Assembly (NCBI GenBank): GCA_030619735.1
Contig: JAUXAV010000012.1
Location: forward strand, 1-17,580
DNA: 17,580 nucleotides
Origin: Candidatus Aenigmatarchaeota archaeon
GTDB taxonomy: Archaea; Aenigmatarchaeota; Aenigmatarchaeia; QMZP01; JAUXAV01
Direction: 5' to 3'
Shown here one piece after another: positions 7,334 through 14,365 of the stretch. Both the position numbers and the translations under genes were made by a program. The notes under the pieces are model-generated. The model had not been told where the DNA came from and made no database searches. It saw only the letters and a list, made by a program, of their open reading frames with translations. Position 1 is the first letter of the stretch. Each line of letters opens with the position of its first letter.

Positions 7334-7852
7334 CTATTCTGTTTCTTCCTTGAGTTCCTTGAAGAGCTCTCTCATCTTCTTCATGTAGAATGAAACAAGG
7401 TCCCTGCACTGGGTTATGTATTCCATTCTCTTGTTATGGTAGAATATCCTGTGCCATAGGGTCCTGAGCATCTCATAGAACAGGGAGCGCTGCCATACCG
7501 TATCCTGGGGGTATTCTGTCCTAAGGTATGAACTCAATGTTATGGATGCATTGCCCTGCTTCTCTGTCCCTGAGCCGGAAACATCAAACCTTATCCAGAA
7601 GTAAGAGAACCTGTCAAGGTCCTTATGGAGCCACCATCTTATCTTGAACTTCTCCTCTGCTCCCTTGCCCCAGTTATACTGCTCCTCCTGTATGTCAGAG
7701 TCAGCGGCCTTGAAAACCGTTTTTATGAGCTCATAGGCCTTCTCATATATCTTCTGCGGATTTGGCCCTACAAATTTAAGGGTAACCCTGCCCGGCCTTT
7801 CCTCAAAGCACGTGTCGTGCATTAACAGCTTGGTTCTCGCAAATACTGGCAT
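7334..7852 (-). CDS. Uncharacterised small protein, paralogue of its downstream neighbour
   Basis: 172 residues, family not recognised. It shares its architecture with the 6823-7323 product: NPQKIYEKAYELI (helix), YNWGKGAEEKFKIRWWLHK and FSYFWIRFDVSGSG (strands), ITLSSYLRTEYPQ, then aromatic-basic helices (YEMLRTLWHRIFYHNKRMEYITQC, FYMKKMRELFKELKEE). The conserved end of both is a helix with a cysteine (C149 here, C142 in the partner) followed by FxxRxR/FYMKKM-like residues. The ATG at 7852 lies about 29 bp from a palindromic TTATTAATAA (7877-7886), consistent with a leaderless or nearly leaderless transcript. It is divergent from the small membrane peptide at 7948, and the pair may be co-controlled with it through the palindrome at 7892-7915. 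Confidence 0.82.
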   Translation of the reverse strand: MPVFARTKLLMHDTCFEERPGRVTLKFVGPNPQKIYEKAYELIKTVFKAADSDIQEEQYNWGKGAEEKFKIRWWLHKDLDRFSYFWIRFDVSGSGTEKQGNASITLSSYLRTEYPQDTVWQRSLFYEMLRTLWHRIFYHNKRMEYITQCRDLVSFYMKKMRELFKELKEETE

Positions 7853-7876
7853 ATAATTATATTAATACACAATAAC

Positions 7877-7886
7877 TTATTAATAA
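7877..7886. promoter_or_regulatory. Palindromic TATA-like element between divergent genes
   Basis: TTATTAATAA is a perfect palindrome centred at 7881.5. About 29 bp to the left is the ATG at 7852 (minus). About 27 bp to the right is 7909, a plausible plus-strand transcript start that would give a 38-nt leader containing the Shine-Dalgarno site of the gene at 7948. Confidence 0.4.
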
Positions 7887-7891
7887 TTACT

Positions 7892-7915
7892 ATGTTGAAC
7901 CCTCAGGTTCAATAT
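7892..7915. promoter_or_regulatory. Inverted repeat, candidate operator or hairpin
   Basis: ATGTTGAACC (7892-7901) pairs with GGTTCAATAT (7906-7915) over a 4-nt loop CTCA. The inner 7 bp are perfect and one G-T mismatch interrupts the outer part. It sits between the TATA-like element at 7877-7886 and the gene at 7948, over the expected plus-strand transcript start, which is a classic position for a repressor site. It is not followed by a T-run and is not terminator-like. Confidence 0.5.
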
Positions 7916-7933
7916 TTATGCCTTATTTAGGCT

Positions 7934-7941
7934 AAAGGAGG
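7934..7941 (+). promoter_or_regulatory. Strong Shine-Dalgarno site
   Basis: AAAGGAGG lies 6 nt before the ATG at 7948. It is among the best Shine-Dalgarno matches in a window where many genes appear leaderless, and it is the main evidence that the 57-codon gene is real. Confidence 0.8.
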
Positions 7942-7947
7942 CATACT

Positions 7948-8121
7948 ATGTTCGGGCTGCTTGGGCAGGTAATCGGGGTCATAATTATCTTAATAGGCGG
8001 GCTTCTAATGTTCTTTTTGCATGCCCCGGAGGAGCACCAGCCCCCTGAATTCGGCATTTCTTTTATCTTCATTGGCCTGATTCTGGTAATAATAGGCGGA
8101 TTACTGCTTTTTGTTGCCTGA
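7948..8121 (+). CDS. 57-residue two-helix membrane peptide
   Basis: Encodes MFGLLGQVIGVIIILIGGLL at the start, then a short polar loop (HAPEEHQPPEF) and a second hydrophobic stretch ending LILVIIGGLLLFVA. The helices are at about 6-24 and 37-56, with a negatively charged, proline-rich turn between them. The two helices resemble each other (each holds IIGGLL or LIGGLL followed by aromatic or aliphatic residues), suggesting an internal duplication. The strong Shine-Dalgarno site at 7934-7941 sets the start. It ends 36 bp before the 543-residue protein gene, which has its own TATA box. Function is unknown; a small hairpin membrane peptide could anchor or regulate a larger complex, but nothing proves that here. 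Confidence 0.75.
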   Translation: MFGLLGQVIGVIIILIGGLLMFFLHAPEEHQPPEFGISFIFIGLILVIIGGLLLFVA

Positions 8122-8129
8122 CTGAAAAC

Positions 8130-8135
8130 TTATAT
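8130..8135 (+). promoter_or_regulatory. TATA box for the 543-residue protein gene
   Basis: TTATAT is centred at 8132.5, 25.5 bp before the ATG at 8158, and no Shine-Dalgarno site precedes that ATG. The spacing matches the leaderless pattern of ABCE1 and ychF. Confidence 0.55.
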
Positions 8136-8157
8136 CCTTAAAAAGCAAATATAAATC

Positions 8158-9789
8158 ATGGTTGACTCAAAGAAGTTAGTGGTGCCCCCGGGAGACCTGG
8201 TCATTGATGCGGCATTTTTAAGGCCAGGAAGAAAGGATTACCACCTTGGGGATTATGTGATAGTCAGGCCCACGGACCAGTGGATGAAGCTGAATCCCAC
8301 AACGGTTATGGGGGGCTGTTCAGGGCTTTACTATTCCCTGATGTTCCAGTTCCCGAAATGGTACTACTGGCTCCATAAAGTGGATGAATGGATGGAGGTC
8401 TCCCCGGAATATGCAGAGACATACAATTTAACCATTGCGCAGAAGCAGAAGCTTGAAACAGCAATAAAGGGTGGCCTGCAGTCCGCGGCCCAGGCCGTGG
8501 CGGATTATGAACTCCTGAGGCATGACTACAGGAAGTACAGGGAAATACTGGACTACTGGAAGATGGGGAAGAAGGACGACCATGTCCTGAGAAGCCTGTT
8601 TGTGGACAGGGTGGATGCCTTTACAGGGGAGGGATACTCCCTGGTTACCATGGCAAGAAGGTGGCCCACTATAATAACGGATTTCATAAGGATGAAGGAA
8701 GCCTGGACAGATATTGAAAAGATAAAGGATGAACTGCAGGTCTCGCAGGCCGAGGCCACTGTTTTAAAGACAAAGAACGAGCTCTACAAGGAATGGAAGA
8801 ACCTGTTCTTCCCTGATGTGAAGGAGAGGTTTGCAAGGATAAAAAACCTGATGCAGTCAAGGAAGAAGTCAGTGGATGAATACAGGGACTGGCTGAAGCC
8901 CTATATAGCCAGGTATAAGCTTATGAAGGAGAAGACAGAGGCAAAGCCCTCTGAGTATCTGGGCAATGTCTATATGGTCCCCGGATTCGGGCAGGCTTCG
9001 GCGCGTTCAGGTGTAAGGTTATTCGCATGGCAGGGATTTGTGCCGGGGGAGATGCACAAGCCCGAAAGAATTATAACTGAGAAGGGGCATCCCTATGGGA
9101 TTGACCCCTATGACCATGTGGTTAAGGAATGGATTCCCAGGATTGAGGAAAAATACAAGGTCAAGATTTATGAAACAGAGAAGGAGAGGAGGGAGAAGGA
9201 GAAAACAGACAAGCCGGGGCCCTACACGATTGTTGTAAGGGATGAAATAAAAAAGGCAAAGGCACAGGACCAGCCCCATAGAAACATAAGGCAGATGGAC
9301 CCCCATGCCGTATACTACAGGCTCTTTGACCTGAGATTCGACAAGGCCATGATTAAAACCCCTAAAGGCTGGGAGAAGGAGGACATGAACATATTAATAG
9401 ACCATTTCCTGGTATCCCAGAACGTCCTGCTCCTGATAATACTGGAGCTTAAGGCCAAGGACCTGGCCTTTGACCGGTATGTGAATGAGATAATAGGGGT
9501 AAAGGAAGTGGAGGAAGAGATTAGGAGGGAAGTGGAAAGGGAATTCGCTGGTGAGGAAGAGAAGAAAAAGGGCAAGGGCTTCAGGGAAAGCATGGGCTCT
9601 GCAGGGGACAGGATTGCATCAGGCTGGAGAGGGGTCTCAAAATATGTCATAAGGCCCGGTCCTTATGAATCAAGGCTGAAGGAGAGGGTAACCAAGATGT
9701 ATCTTATTCCTATGGCCGCTTATTTCTTCGGTCTTGTTGAATATACAAAATGGAAGATGGGCGTGCCTGGGGCAAAGAAGAAGTACTAG
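8158..9789 (+). CDS. Large uncharacterised protein (543 aa)
   Basis: Family not recognised. The N-terminal part (1-75) is probably beta-rich with many aromatics (LGDYVIVRPTDQW, SGLYYSLMFQFPKWYYW). Residues 85-260 are largely helical, with charged repeats that could form a coiled coil (about 180-260). Residues 268-300 contain a glycine-rich turn, MVPGFGQASARSG. A charged stretch follows (330-375). The segment RQMDPHAVYYRLFDLRFDKAMI (379-399) looks like a conserved core. Then come a hydrophobic helix (410-432), a highly acidic-basic segment (446-475) and an aromatic C-terminal helix ending KKKY. No signal peptide; the helix at 415-430 is amphipathic rather than clearly membrane-spanning. The gene is leaderless. 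The TIM-barrel gene follows after 33 bp and has a Shine-Dalgarno site, so they are probably co-transcribed and may act together. Confidence 0.85.
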   Translation: MVDSKKLVVPPGDLVIDAAFLRPGRKDYHLGDYVIVRPTDQWMKLNPTTVMGGCSGLYYSLMFQFPKWYYWLHKVDEWMEVSPEYAETYNLTIAQKQKLETAIKGGLQSAAQAVADYELLRHDYRKYREILDYWKMGKKDDHVLRSLFVDRVDAFTGEGYSLVTMARRWPTIITDFIRMKEAWTDIEKIKDELQVSQAEATVLKTKNELYKEWKNLFFPDVKERFARIKNLMQSRKKSVDEYRDWLKPYIARYKLMKEKTEAKPSEYLGNVYMVPGFGQASARSGVRLFAWQGFVPGEMHKPERIITEKGHPYGIDPYDHVVKEWIPRIEEKYKVKIYETEKERREKEKTDKPGPYTIVVRDEIKKAKAQDQPHRNIRQMDPHAVYYRLFDLRFDKAMIKTPKGWEKEDMNILIDHFLVSQNVLLLIILELKAKDLAFDRYVNEIIGVKEVEEEIRREVEREFAGEEEKKKGKGFRESMGSAGDRIASGWRGVSKYVIRPGPYESRLKERVTKMYLIPMAAYFFGLVEYTKWKMGVPGAKKKY

Positions 9790-9810
9790 CTTTGGCCTTG
9801 GGAATTATGT

Positions 9811-9815
9811 GAGGT
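9811..9815 (+). promoter_or_regulatory. Shine-Dalgarno site for the 601-residue TIM barrel
   Basis: GAGGT, seven nucleotides before the ATG at 9823, complements the 3' end of archaeal 16S rRNA. No TATA box is apparent in the 33-bp gap, so the gene is probably translated from the transcript of the preceding gene. Confidence 0.5.
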
Positions 9816-9822
9816 TGTTTCA

Positions 9823-11628
9823 ATGCCGTTCAAGGTTGGAGTTTCCACTGGATTGTATTATATTGCGCACACAGAGGAGCTATCAAGCACGCTGAAGAAG
9901 ATAGGCTATGCCCTGACCAGGGGAACCTCTGCAATAGAGATTTCCGGGGAGGTCCCGCATGAGATTACCTATACAGAGGGGAAGGAGGCCATAGCCCTGG
10001 CAAAGAAGCAGGGGCTTGACCTTGCGTTCCATGGCTCCCTGACAATACCCATGTGCGTCCCGGAAACAACATACTGGAGGGATGCCCATGACCACCTTAT
10101 GAAATCCGTCAGGTCTTCTGTGCATTCCGGATGCATCTATGTTAATGTGCATGCCTGCCTGAGGGAGTGGCTGGAACTGATAACCTATGCGGGTGCAAAG
10201 CTGGAGATAACCATGTGCGATGACAGGGGAAGGTTCATATCCGAGATTCTCTTTGAAAACAAGAGGCTCAGGAAATGGTTCTCAAAGAATATGTGGAAGA
10301 TAGGGGAGGGGCAATATCCCCATTATATTCTTTCTGATGCAGAGCTTATGGATGCCTCAAACAGGGCTCATACAGAATACAGGATAAAGGAGTCAAGGGA
10401 GGCGGAGAGGATAAGGAGAAGGGTTATAGGTGAGTATATAAAAACCCTCCCCCCTGAGGAGGCAGAAGCAATAAGGACGGGAAGGAAGCCACCACCTCCT
10501 CATATAGAGAAGAGGATAGATGATGAGATTAAGGCATATGCAGGAAAAGCTGGCAAGGAAGAGGCAAAGAAAAGGAGAGAGTATATAGAGGTGTTGGTAA
10601 GGAAAAAGCTCGCAAAGAAAAAGTACAAGGACAGGGACTGGACCATAAAGACCCGGGCAAGGCTGAACGATGCATACAAGATAATGGGGAACTACCTTTT
10701 CTTCACAAAGGACCCCATCTGGACCGCAATGGTCAGTATGTATCAGGACACGCTCTCAAGATACAGCATGGACTACTCGGATGATGACTGGCTGGATGAT
10801 GCTTTAAAGAAGGCCGAGGATACCAATGACAGGATCTTCAAGGAGTTCTATTACGCTGTTATCGGCGCCAAGTATCTGGAGGGCCATATGAGGGAATTAT
10901 TGAAATGGATGAATGAGGAGTTCATACCAAAGGAGCTGAAGGGCAAGCCAGAACTCCAGGAATTTGCCAGGAAGCTGAACATAGTGATAGAGATTCCCGA
11001 TGCCAGGGACCCCTCCCATGCAGGGCTGTTCATACTCTGGCATCCCAAGCAGGTGTATGCAGCTGTGAAGACCATAAGGAGGGAGCTTAATACAAAGATG
11101 GTCTGGTTTAATATAGACTTTGAGCATGTTGCAACCCAGGGTGTGGATGTTGTCTCGGTCCTGGAGGACCTTGCAAAGAGGGCTCCGGGTTTTGGCAGAT
11201 ACATAAAGGTAATACATGCGAATGCCCCGAATCCCCTGCACTCCCATTACCCAATAGAGCTTGGGGACACCAGCATTTATAGGCTGCTCTATATACTCAG
11301 GGAGGCCGGAATGGGGGAAAAGGAACTGGTCTATCTGATTTTTGAAAGGGGAGGAGGCAAGGACCCCTTCCAGCACGCTGTTGACGCACTGAAGCTCATG
11401 GCCAAATACCTGGAGAAGGGCACCCATCCTGACAAGCTGCCGCTGGATTTCTATGGGCTTAAGGAAACCGCCGGGGATGTGATACGCCAGGGCCAGATTA
11501 TAAGGGACCACAGGTTCGAGCCCCTGAAGGATTTGTTTGAACTCCCGGAGGAGGAATGGGGGACACTCTCCACTGCTGCGCAAAAGAAGGCCAAGAGGGA
11601 GATATTCAAGAAAGAGGAATTGAGGTAG
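9823..11628 (+). CDS. Metal-type TIM barrel (xylose isomerase/endonuclease IV fold) with large helical insert
   Basis: 601 residues. The N-terminal strands (VGVSTGLYYIA, AIEISGEVPHE, DLAFHGSLTIPM, IYVNVHA) and the C-terminal part (IVIEIPDARDP, MVWFNIDFEHVATQG, IKVIHANAPNP, LVYLIFERGG) form the barrel. Candidate metal ligands, by analogy with endonuclease IV, are H70, H110, E390, D432, H435, H465, H473 or H475, and E508; all types expected are present. Between H110 and E390 the usual short connection is replaced by a charged, mostly helical insert (about 118-385). The final 50 residues form a polar helical tail. The substrate is unknown: the fold covers sugar isomerases, epimerases and AP endonucleases, and the insert does not match one I know. 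Likely co-transcribed with the 543-residue protein. Confidence 0.82.
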   Translation: MPFKVGVSTGLYYIAHTEELSSTLKKIGYALTRGTSAIEISGEVPHEITYTEGKEAIALAKKQGLDLAFHGSLTIPMCVPETTYWRDAHDHLMKSVRSSVHSGCIYVNVHACLREWLELITYAGAKLEITMCDDRGRFISEILFENKRLRKWFSKNMWKIGEGQYPHYILSDAELMDASNRAHTEYRIKESREAERIRRRVIGEYIKTLPPEEAEAIRTGRKPPPPHIEKRIDDEIKAYAGKAGKEEAKKRREYIEVLVRKKLAKKKYKDRDWTIKTRARLNDAYKIMGNYLFFTKDPIWTAMVSMYQDTLSRYSMDYSDDDWLDDALKKAEDTNDRIFKEFYYAVIGAKYLEGHMRELLKWMNEEFIPKELKGKPELQEFARKLNIVIEIPDARDPSHAGLFILWHPKQVYAAVKTIRRELNTKMVWFNIDFEHVATQGVDVVSVLEDLAKRAPGFGRYIKVIHANAPNPLHSHYPIELGDTSIYRLLYILREAGMGEKELVYLIFERGGGKDPFQHAVDALKLMAKYLEKGTHPDKLPLDFYGLKETAGDVIRQGQIIRDHRFEPLKDLFELPEEEWGTLSTAAQKKAKREIFKKEELR

Positions 11629-11629
11629 C

Positions 11630-11638
11630 TTTTTTTAA
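11630..11638 (+). promoter_or_regulatory. T-tract/TATA-like element between TIM barrel and first propeller
   Basis: Seven T residues (11630-11636) followed by AA, just after the TIM-barrel stop. It could end the upstream transcript (archaeal U-tract termination) and, centred about 25 bp before the ATG at 11659, also serve as the TATA region of the propeller gene. The two roles cannot be separated by eye. Confidence 0.4.
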
Positions 11639-11658
11639 CCTTTCACCCAATTCTAATT

Positions 11659-12966
11659 ATGCCTGAATTGGAAAGTGGGAGAACAGGCTTCGTTTCCTAT
11701 CTCCCGCCACCGACCGAGATAGACATAGCGTCAACCCTTCTCCTTATGGCTGTGGAAAAACGCGAGGTTGCCTGGGGGATAGGGACCGGCGGCAGCGTGG
11801 CCTCCTCACCTATTGTGCACAGGGGAATCGTCTACTTCGGTGCGAATGACCATTACCTGCATGCCCTGGATTTGAAGACCGGGAATGAGATATGGAAGTT
11901 CCTGACCCAGGGGCCTGTAGCATCCTCTCCCACCATACATAAAGGAGTAATATATATGGGCTCCTTTGATGGGTATATGTATGCAGTGTCTGTGGGAGGC
12001 AAGAAACTATGGAGGTTCTACACAGGGAACTACATATACTCCTCGCCTGTTATTTACAGGGACAGACTCTATTTCGGCTCAAGGAGCGGCTTCTTCTACT
12101 GCCTCTCCCTTGAGGGGAAGCTTGTCTGGAAGCATGAGGCTGGCGACGCCATCATATCCACACCGAGCTTCGGGGATGGCAGGGTCTACTTCGGCTCACA
12201 GGACAACAATCTCAGGTGTCTGGATGCCGGGACTGGTAAGAGGCTCTGGAGGTTCCAGGCGGGTGCATCAATAAATTCGGATTCAACTGTTTGGAATGGC
12301 AGGGTATATTTCGGCTCCTATGATGACAACCTTCGGTGTCTGGATGCCAAGACAGGTAAGCTGATATGGAAATACAACGCCGGCGCCCCAGTGTCCTCAA
12401 GGCTCTCTGAGGTCATGAATGGGGTGATATACTTCGGTTCACATAATGGAAGGTTGTATGCACTGGATGCAGAGAGTGGGAGAAGGCTCTGGGCATTCCA
12501 GACAGGAGATATGGTGTTTGCACGTCCCACGCTTTACAAGGGCATGCTCTACTTCGGCTCCTGCGACTCCTGGTTTTATTGCCTTGAAGCAGGGACAGGG
12601 AAACTGGTATGGAAATACCAGACCGGGGCTCCAATACCCTGCTCCTACTCCGCAATTGCAGAGGGCATTGTCCTCTTCGGCTCCTGGGACACCAATTTCT
12701 ATGCACTGGAAGCCAAGACAGGGAAGCTGGTTTGGAAATTTCAAACAAGCCTTGATTATATGTCACCTGTTGAGGTGAATCCGCAAATAATAGACACTAC
12801 TATGTCCCTTCCAGAGAAGGTGGAGGAAGGGCTTAAGGTAGAGATGGGGAAAGAGGTAAGGGAAAGGGAAGACTACGGAACATTCAGCACCTCCTATCTG
12901 GGGAGCGAGCTGAATAAGATGGAGCTGGATTTCGGGAAATATCAGAGGAAAAAGAAATACCGGTAA
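11659..12966 (+). CDS. Eight-bladed PQQ-like beta-propeller protein, copy 1
   Basis: 435 residues. After an N-terminal YLPPPTEID motif (14-22) and a helix, eight repeats follow the PQQ-like blade pattern (hYFGSxDxxhYALDxxTGKhhWxF), the first around GIVYFGANDHYLHALDLKTG and the eighth around LFGSWDTNFYALEAKTG. The last 30 residues (406-435) are a charged tail, YGTFSTSYLGSELN then a basic KKKYR end, shared almost exactly with copy 2. There is no signal peptide or lipobox, unlike BamB or periplasmic quinoprotein dehydrogenases, and no catalytic residues of those enzymes were noted, so a cytoplasmic scaffold or binding protein is more likely. The gene follows the TIM barrel by 30 bp. Its near-start sequence CAATTCTAATTATG is nearly repeated before copy 2. 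Confidence 0.88.
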   Translation: MPELESGRTGFVSYLPPPTEIDIASTLLLMAVEKREVAWGIGTGGSVASSPIVHRGIVYFGANDHYLHALDLKTGNEIWKFLTQGPVASSPTIHKGVIYMGSFDGYMYAVSVGGKKLWRFYTGNYIYSSPVIYRDRLYFGSRSGFFYCLSLEGKLVWKHEAGDAIISTPSFGDGRVYFGSQDNNLRCLDAGTGKRLWRFQAGASINSDSTVWNGRVYFGSYDDNLRCLDAKTGKLIWKYNAGAPVSSRLSEVMNGVIYFGSHNGRLYALDAESGRRLWAFQTGDMVFARPTLYKGMLYFGSCDSWFYCLEAGTGKLVWKYQTGAPIPCSYSAIAEGIVLFGSWDTNFYALEAKTGKLVWKFQTSLDYMSPVEVNPQIIDTTMSLPEKVEEGLKVEMGKEVREREDYGTFSTSYLGSELNKMELDFGKYQRKKKYR

Positions 12967-12968
12967 TC

Positions 12969-12976
12969 TTTTAATT
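12969..12976 (+). promoter_or_regulatory. TATA-like element for propeller copy 2
   Basis: TTTTAATT lies just after the stop of copy 1 and is centred about 24 bp before the ATG at 12996. The flanking sequence down to the start codon resembles that before copy 1 (CAATTCTTATTATG versus CAATTCTAATTATG), so the upstream region was probably duplicated with the gene. Confidence 0.4.
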
Positions 12977-12995
12977 CCTTTTCTCAATTCTTATT

Positions 12996-14294
12996 ATGGT
13001 CTGGGAAGAAGCGAGGACAGAGCACAGGGTTTATCTCCCTCCCCCTACTGCTATAGACATGGCAACTATCCTGTTCAGGATGAGGAATGAAAATATTGAA
13101 GCCACCTGGGGGATAAGGACAGGAGGCAGCATAACATCCTCCCCTACTGTGCACAAAGGGATTGTCTATTTCGGGGCGAATGACCATTACCTTTATGCAC
13201 TGGATTCCAAGACAGGGAAGGAGAAGTGGAGGTTCCTGACCAGCGGGCCAATCGGTTCATCACCGGTTATTTATATGGGGGTCATATATGTAGGCTCATT
13301 CGATGGTCACATGTATGCAGTTTCACTTGAAGGGGGAGGGGGGGTTTGGAGGTATGACACAGGCGGAATTATATTCTCAACACCGGTTATTTACGGAAAC
13401 AAGCTCTATTTCGGCTCAAAAACCGGCTTCCTACACTGCCTTTCGCTTGATGGCAAGCTCATATGGAAATATGAAACCGGGAGTGGCATACTCGCCAGTT
13501 GCAGCACAGGAGATGGCATTGTATATTTCGGCTCCGAGGACAGCAATTTCTATGCGCTTGATGCAGAAACAGGGAAAAAATTATGGAGCTTCCAGGCAGG
13601 TGATTCAAGTATAGAGTCTGTATTTATTGAGAACAAGTTATACTTTGGCTCCGATGACAATAACCTGCGCTGCCTGGAGGCAAAGACGGGTAAGGAGTTA
13701 TGGAAATTTACAGCAGGGGGTCCTGTGGTTACAATGCTATCTGTCATAGATGGGGTGATACATTTCGGTTCGTATGATGGCAAGCTCTATGCCCTGGATG
13801 CAGAAACCGGGAGGAAGTTATGGAGCTTCAATGCAGGGGAGATAATATTCACGCGCCCGGAAATGCTCAGGGGGAGGCTCTATTTTGGTGCCTGCGACAA
13901 CAGCTTCTACTGCCTTGATGCAGGGACTGGTAGATTGATATGGAAACATCAGACCGGGGGGCCAATTGCATGCACCTACCCTGCAATACATCAGGATCTT
14001 GTCTTTTTCGGCTCCTGGGACACCAACTTCTATGCATTGGATATTGAAACAGGGAAATTGGTATGGAAGTTCCAGACCAGCCTTAACTATATGTCCCCTG
14101 TGGAGATGGAAAGCAATATTGAGATGAGAATAACCCTGACAAAGGAGACATCAGAGAATTTAAAGGTGGAGACAGAAACAAAGGGAAGTGAAATTGAGGA
14201 ATACGGCAGCATGAGCACCTCCTATCTAGGGAGTGAACTGAATGAGATGGATCTGGACTTTGGGAAATATAAAACAAAGAGCAAATACAGATAG
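12996..14294 (+). CDS. Eight-bladed PQQ-like beta-propeller protein, copy 2
   Basis: 432 residues, clearly a tandem duplicate of the preceding gene. It has the same N-terminal motif (YLPPPTAID, 13-21), the same eight blades (for example IVYFGANDHYLYALDSKTG, LFFGSWDTNFYALDIETG) and the same 30-residue tail (403-432; YGSMSTSYLGSELN, then KYR). Differences concentrate in blade loops and in the linker before the tail, whereas the N-terminal motif, the last blade and the tail are most alike, suggesting those parts contact a common partner. No signal peptide. Nucleotide identity is diffuse rather than block-like, so the duplication is old. A poly-T stretch (14296-14300) follows the stop. The function is unknown; two diverged copies could form a heterodimer or bind different ligands. 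Confidence 0.88.
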   Translation: MVWEEARTEHRVYLPPPTAIDMATILFRMRNENIEATWGIRTGGSITSSPTVHKGIVYFGANDHYLYALDSKTGKEKWRFLTSGPIGSSPVIYMGVIYVGSFDGHMYAVSLEGGGGVWRYDTGGIIFSTPVIYGNKLYFGSKTGFLHCLSLDGKLIWKYETGSGILASCSTGDGIVYFGSEDSNFYALDAETGKKLWSFQAGDSSIESVFIENKLYFGSDDNNLRCLEAKTGKELWKFTAGGPVVTMLSVIDGVIHFGSYDGKLYALDAETGRKLWSFNAGEIIFTRPEMLRGRLYFGACDNSFYCLDAGTGRLIWKHQTGGPIACTYPAIHQDLVFFGSWDTNFYALDIETGKLVWKFQTSLNYMSPVEMESNIEMRITLTKETSENLKVETETKGSEIEEYGSMSTSYLGSELNEMDLDFGKYKTKSKYR

Positions 14295-14295
14295 G

Positions 14296-14300
14296 TTTTT
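14296..14300 (+). terminator. Possible U-tract terminator after the propeller genes
   Basis: A short TTTTT run starts 2 nt after the stop at 14294. Archaeal termination needs only a T-rich stretch, but five T residues are weak evidence. The next gene has its own strong promoter, which fits a transcript end here. Confidence 0.3.
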
Positions 14301-14332
14301 ATTCCACTGGGGCAAATATCTAGGTGGGGAAA

Positions 14333-14344
14333 GGTTTATAAACC
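14333..14344 (+). promoter_or_regulatory. Palindromic TATA box for the nucleotidyltransferase-HEPN gene
   Basis: GGTTTATAAACC is a perfect 12-bp palindrome centred at 14338.5, 27.5 bp before the GTG at 14366. This is the strongest promoter-like site on the plus strand here and implies a leaderless GTG start or a 9-nt leader before ATG 14375. Confidence 0.65.
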
Positions 14345-14365
14345 CCTGGGTGTTATTATTTAACA

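Noticed and set aside
11800..14100. CRISPR or other DNA repeat array
   Set aside because: The recurring bases come from propeller blades at roughly 120-140 bp spacing and are in frame; they are protein repeats, not a direct-repeat/spacer array.
11659..14294. PQQ-dependent dehydrogenases or BamB
   Set aside because: The blades are PQQ-like, but there is no signal peptide, lipobox, active-site aspartate or cysteine pair typical of those secreted proteins, and archaea lack the BAM complex.
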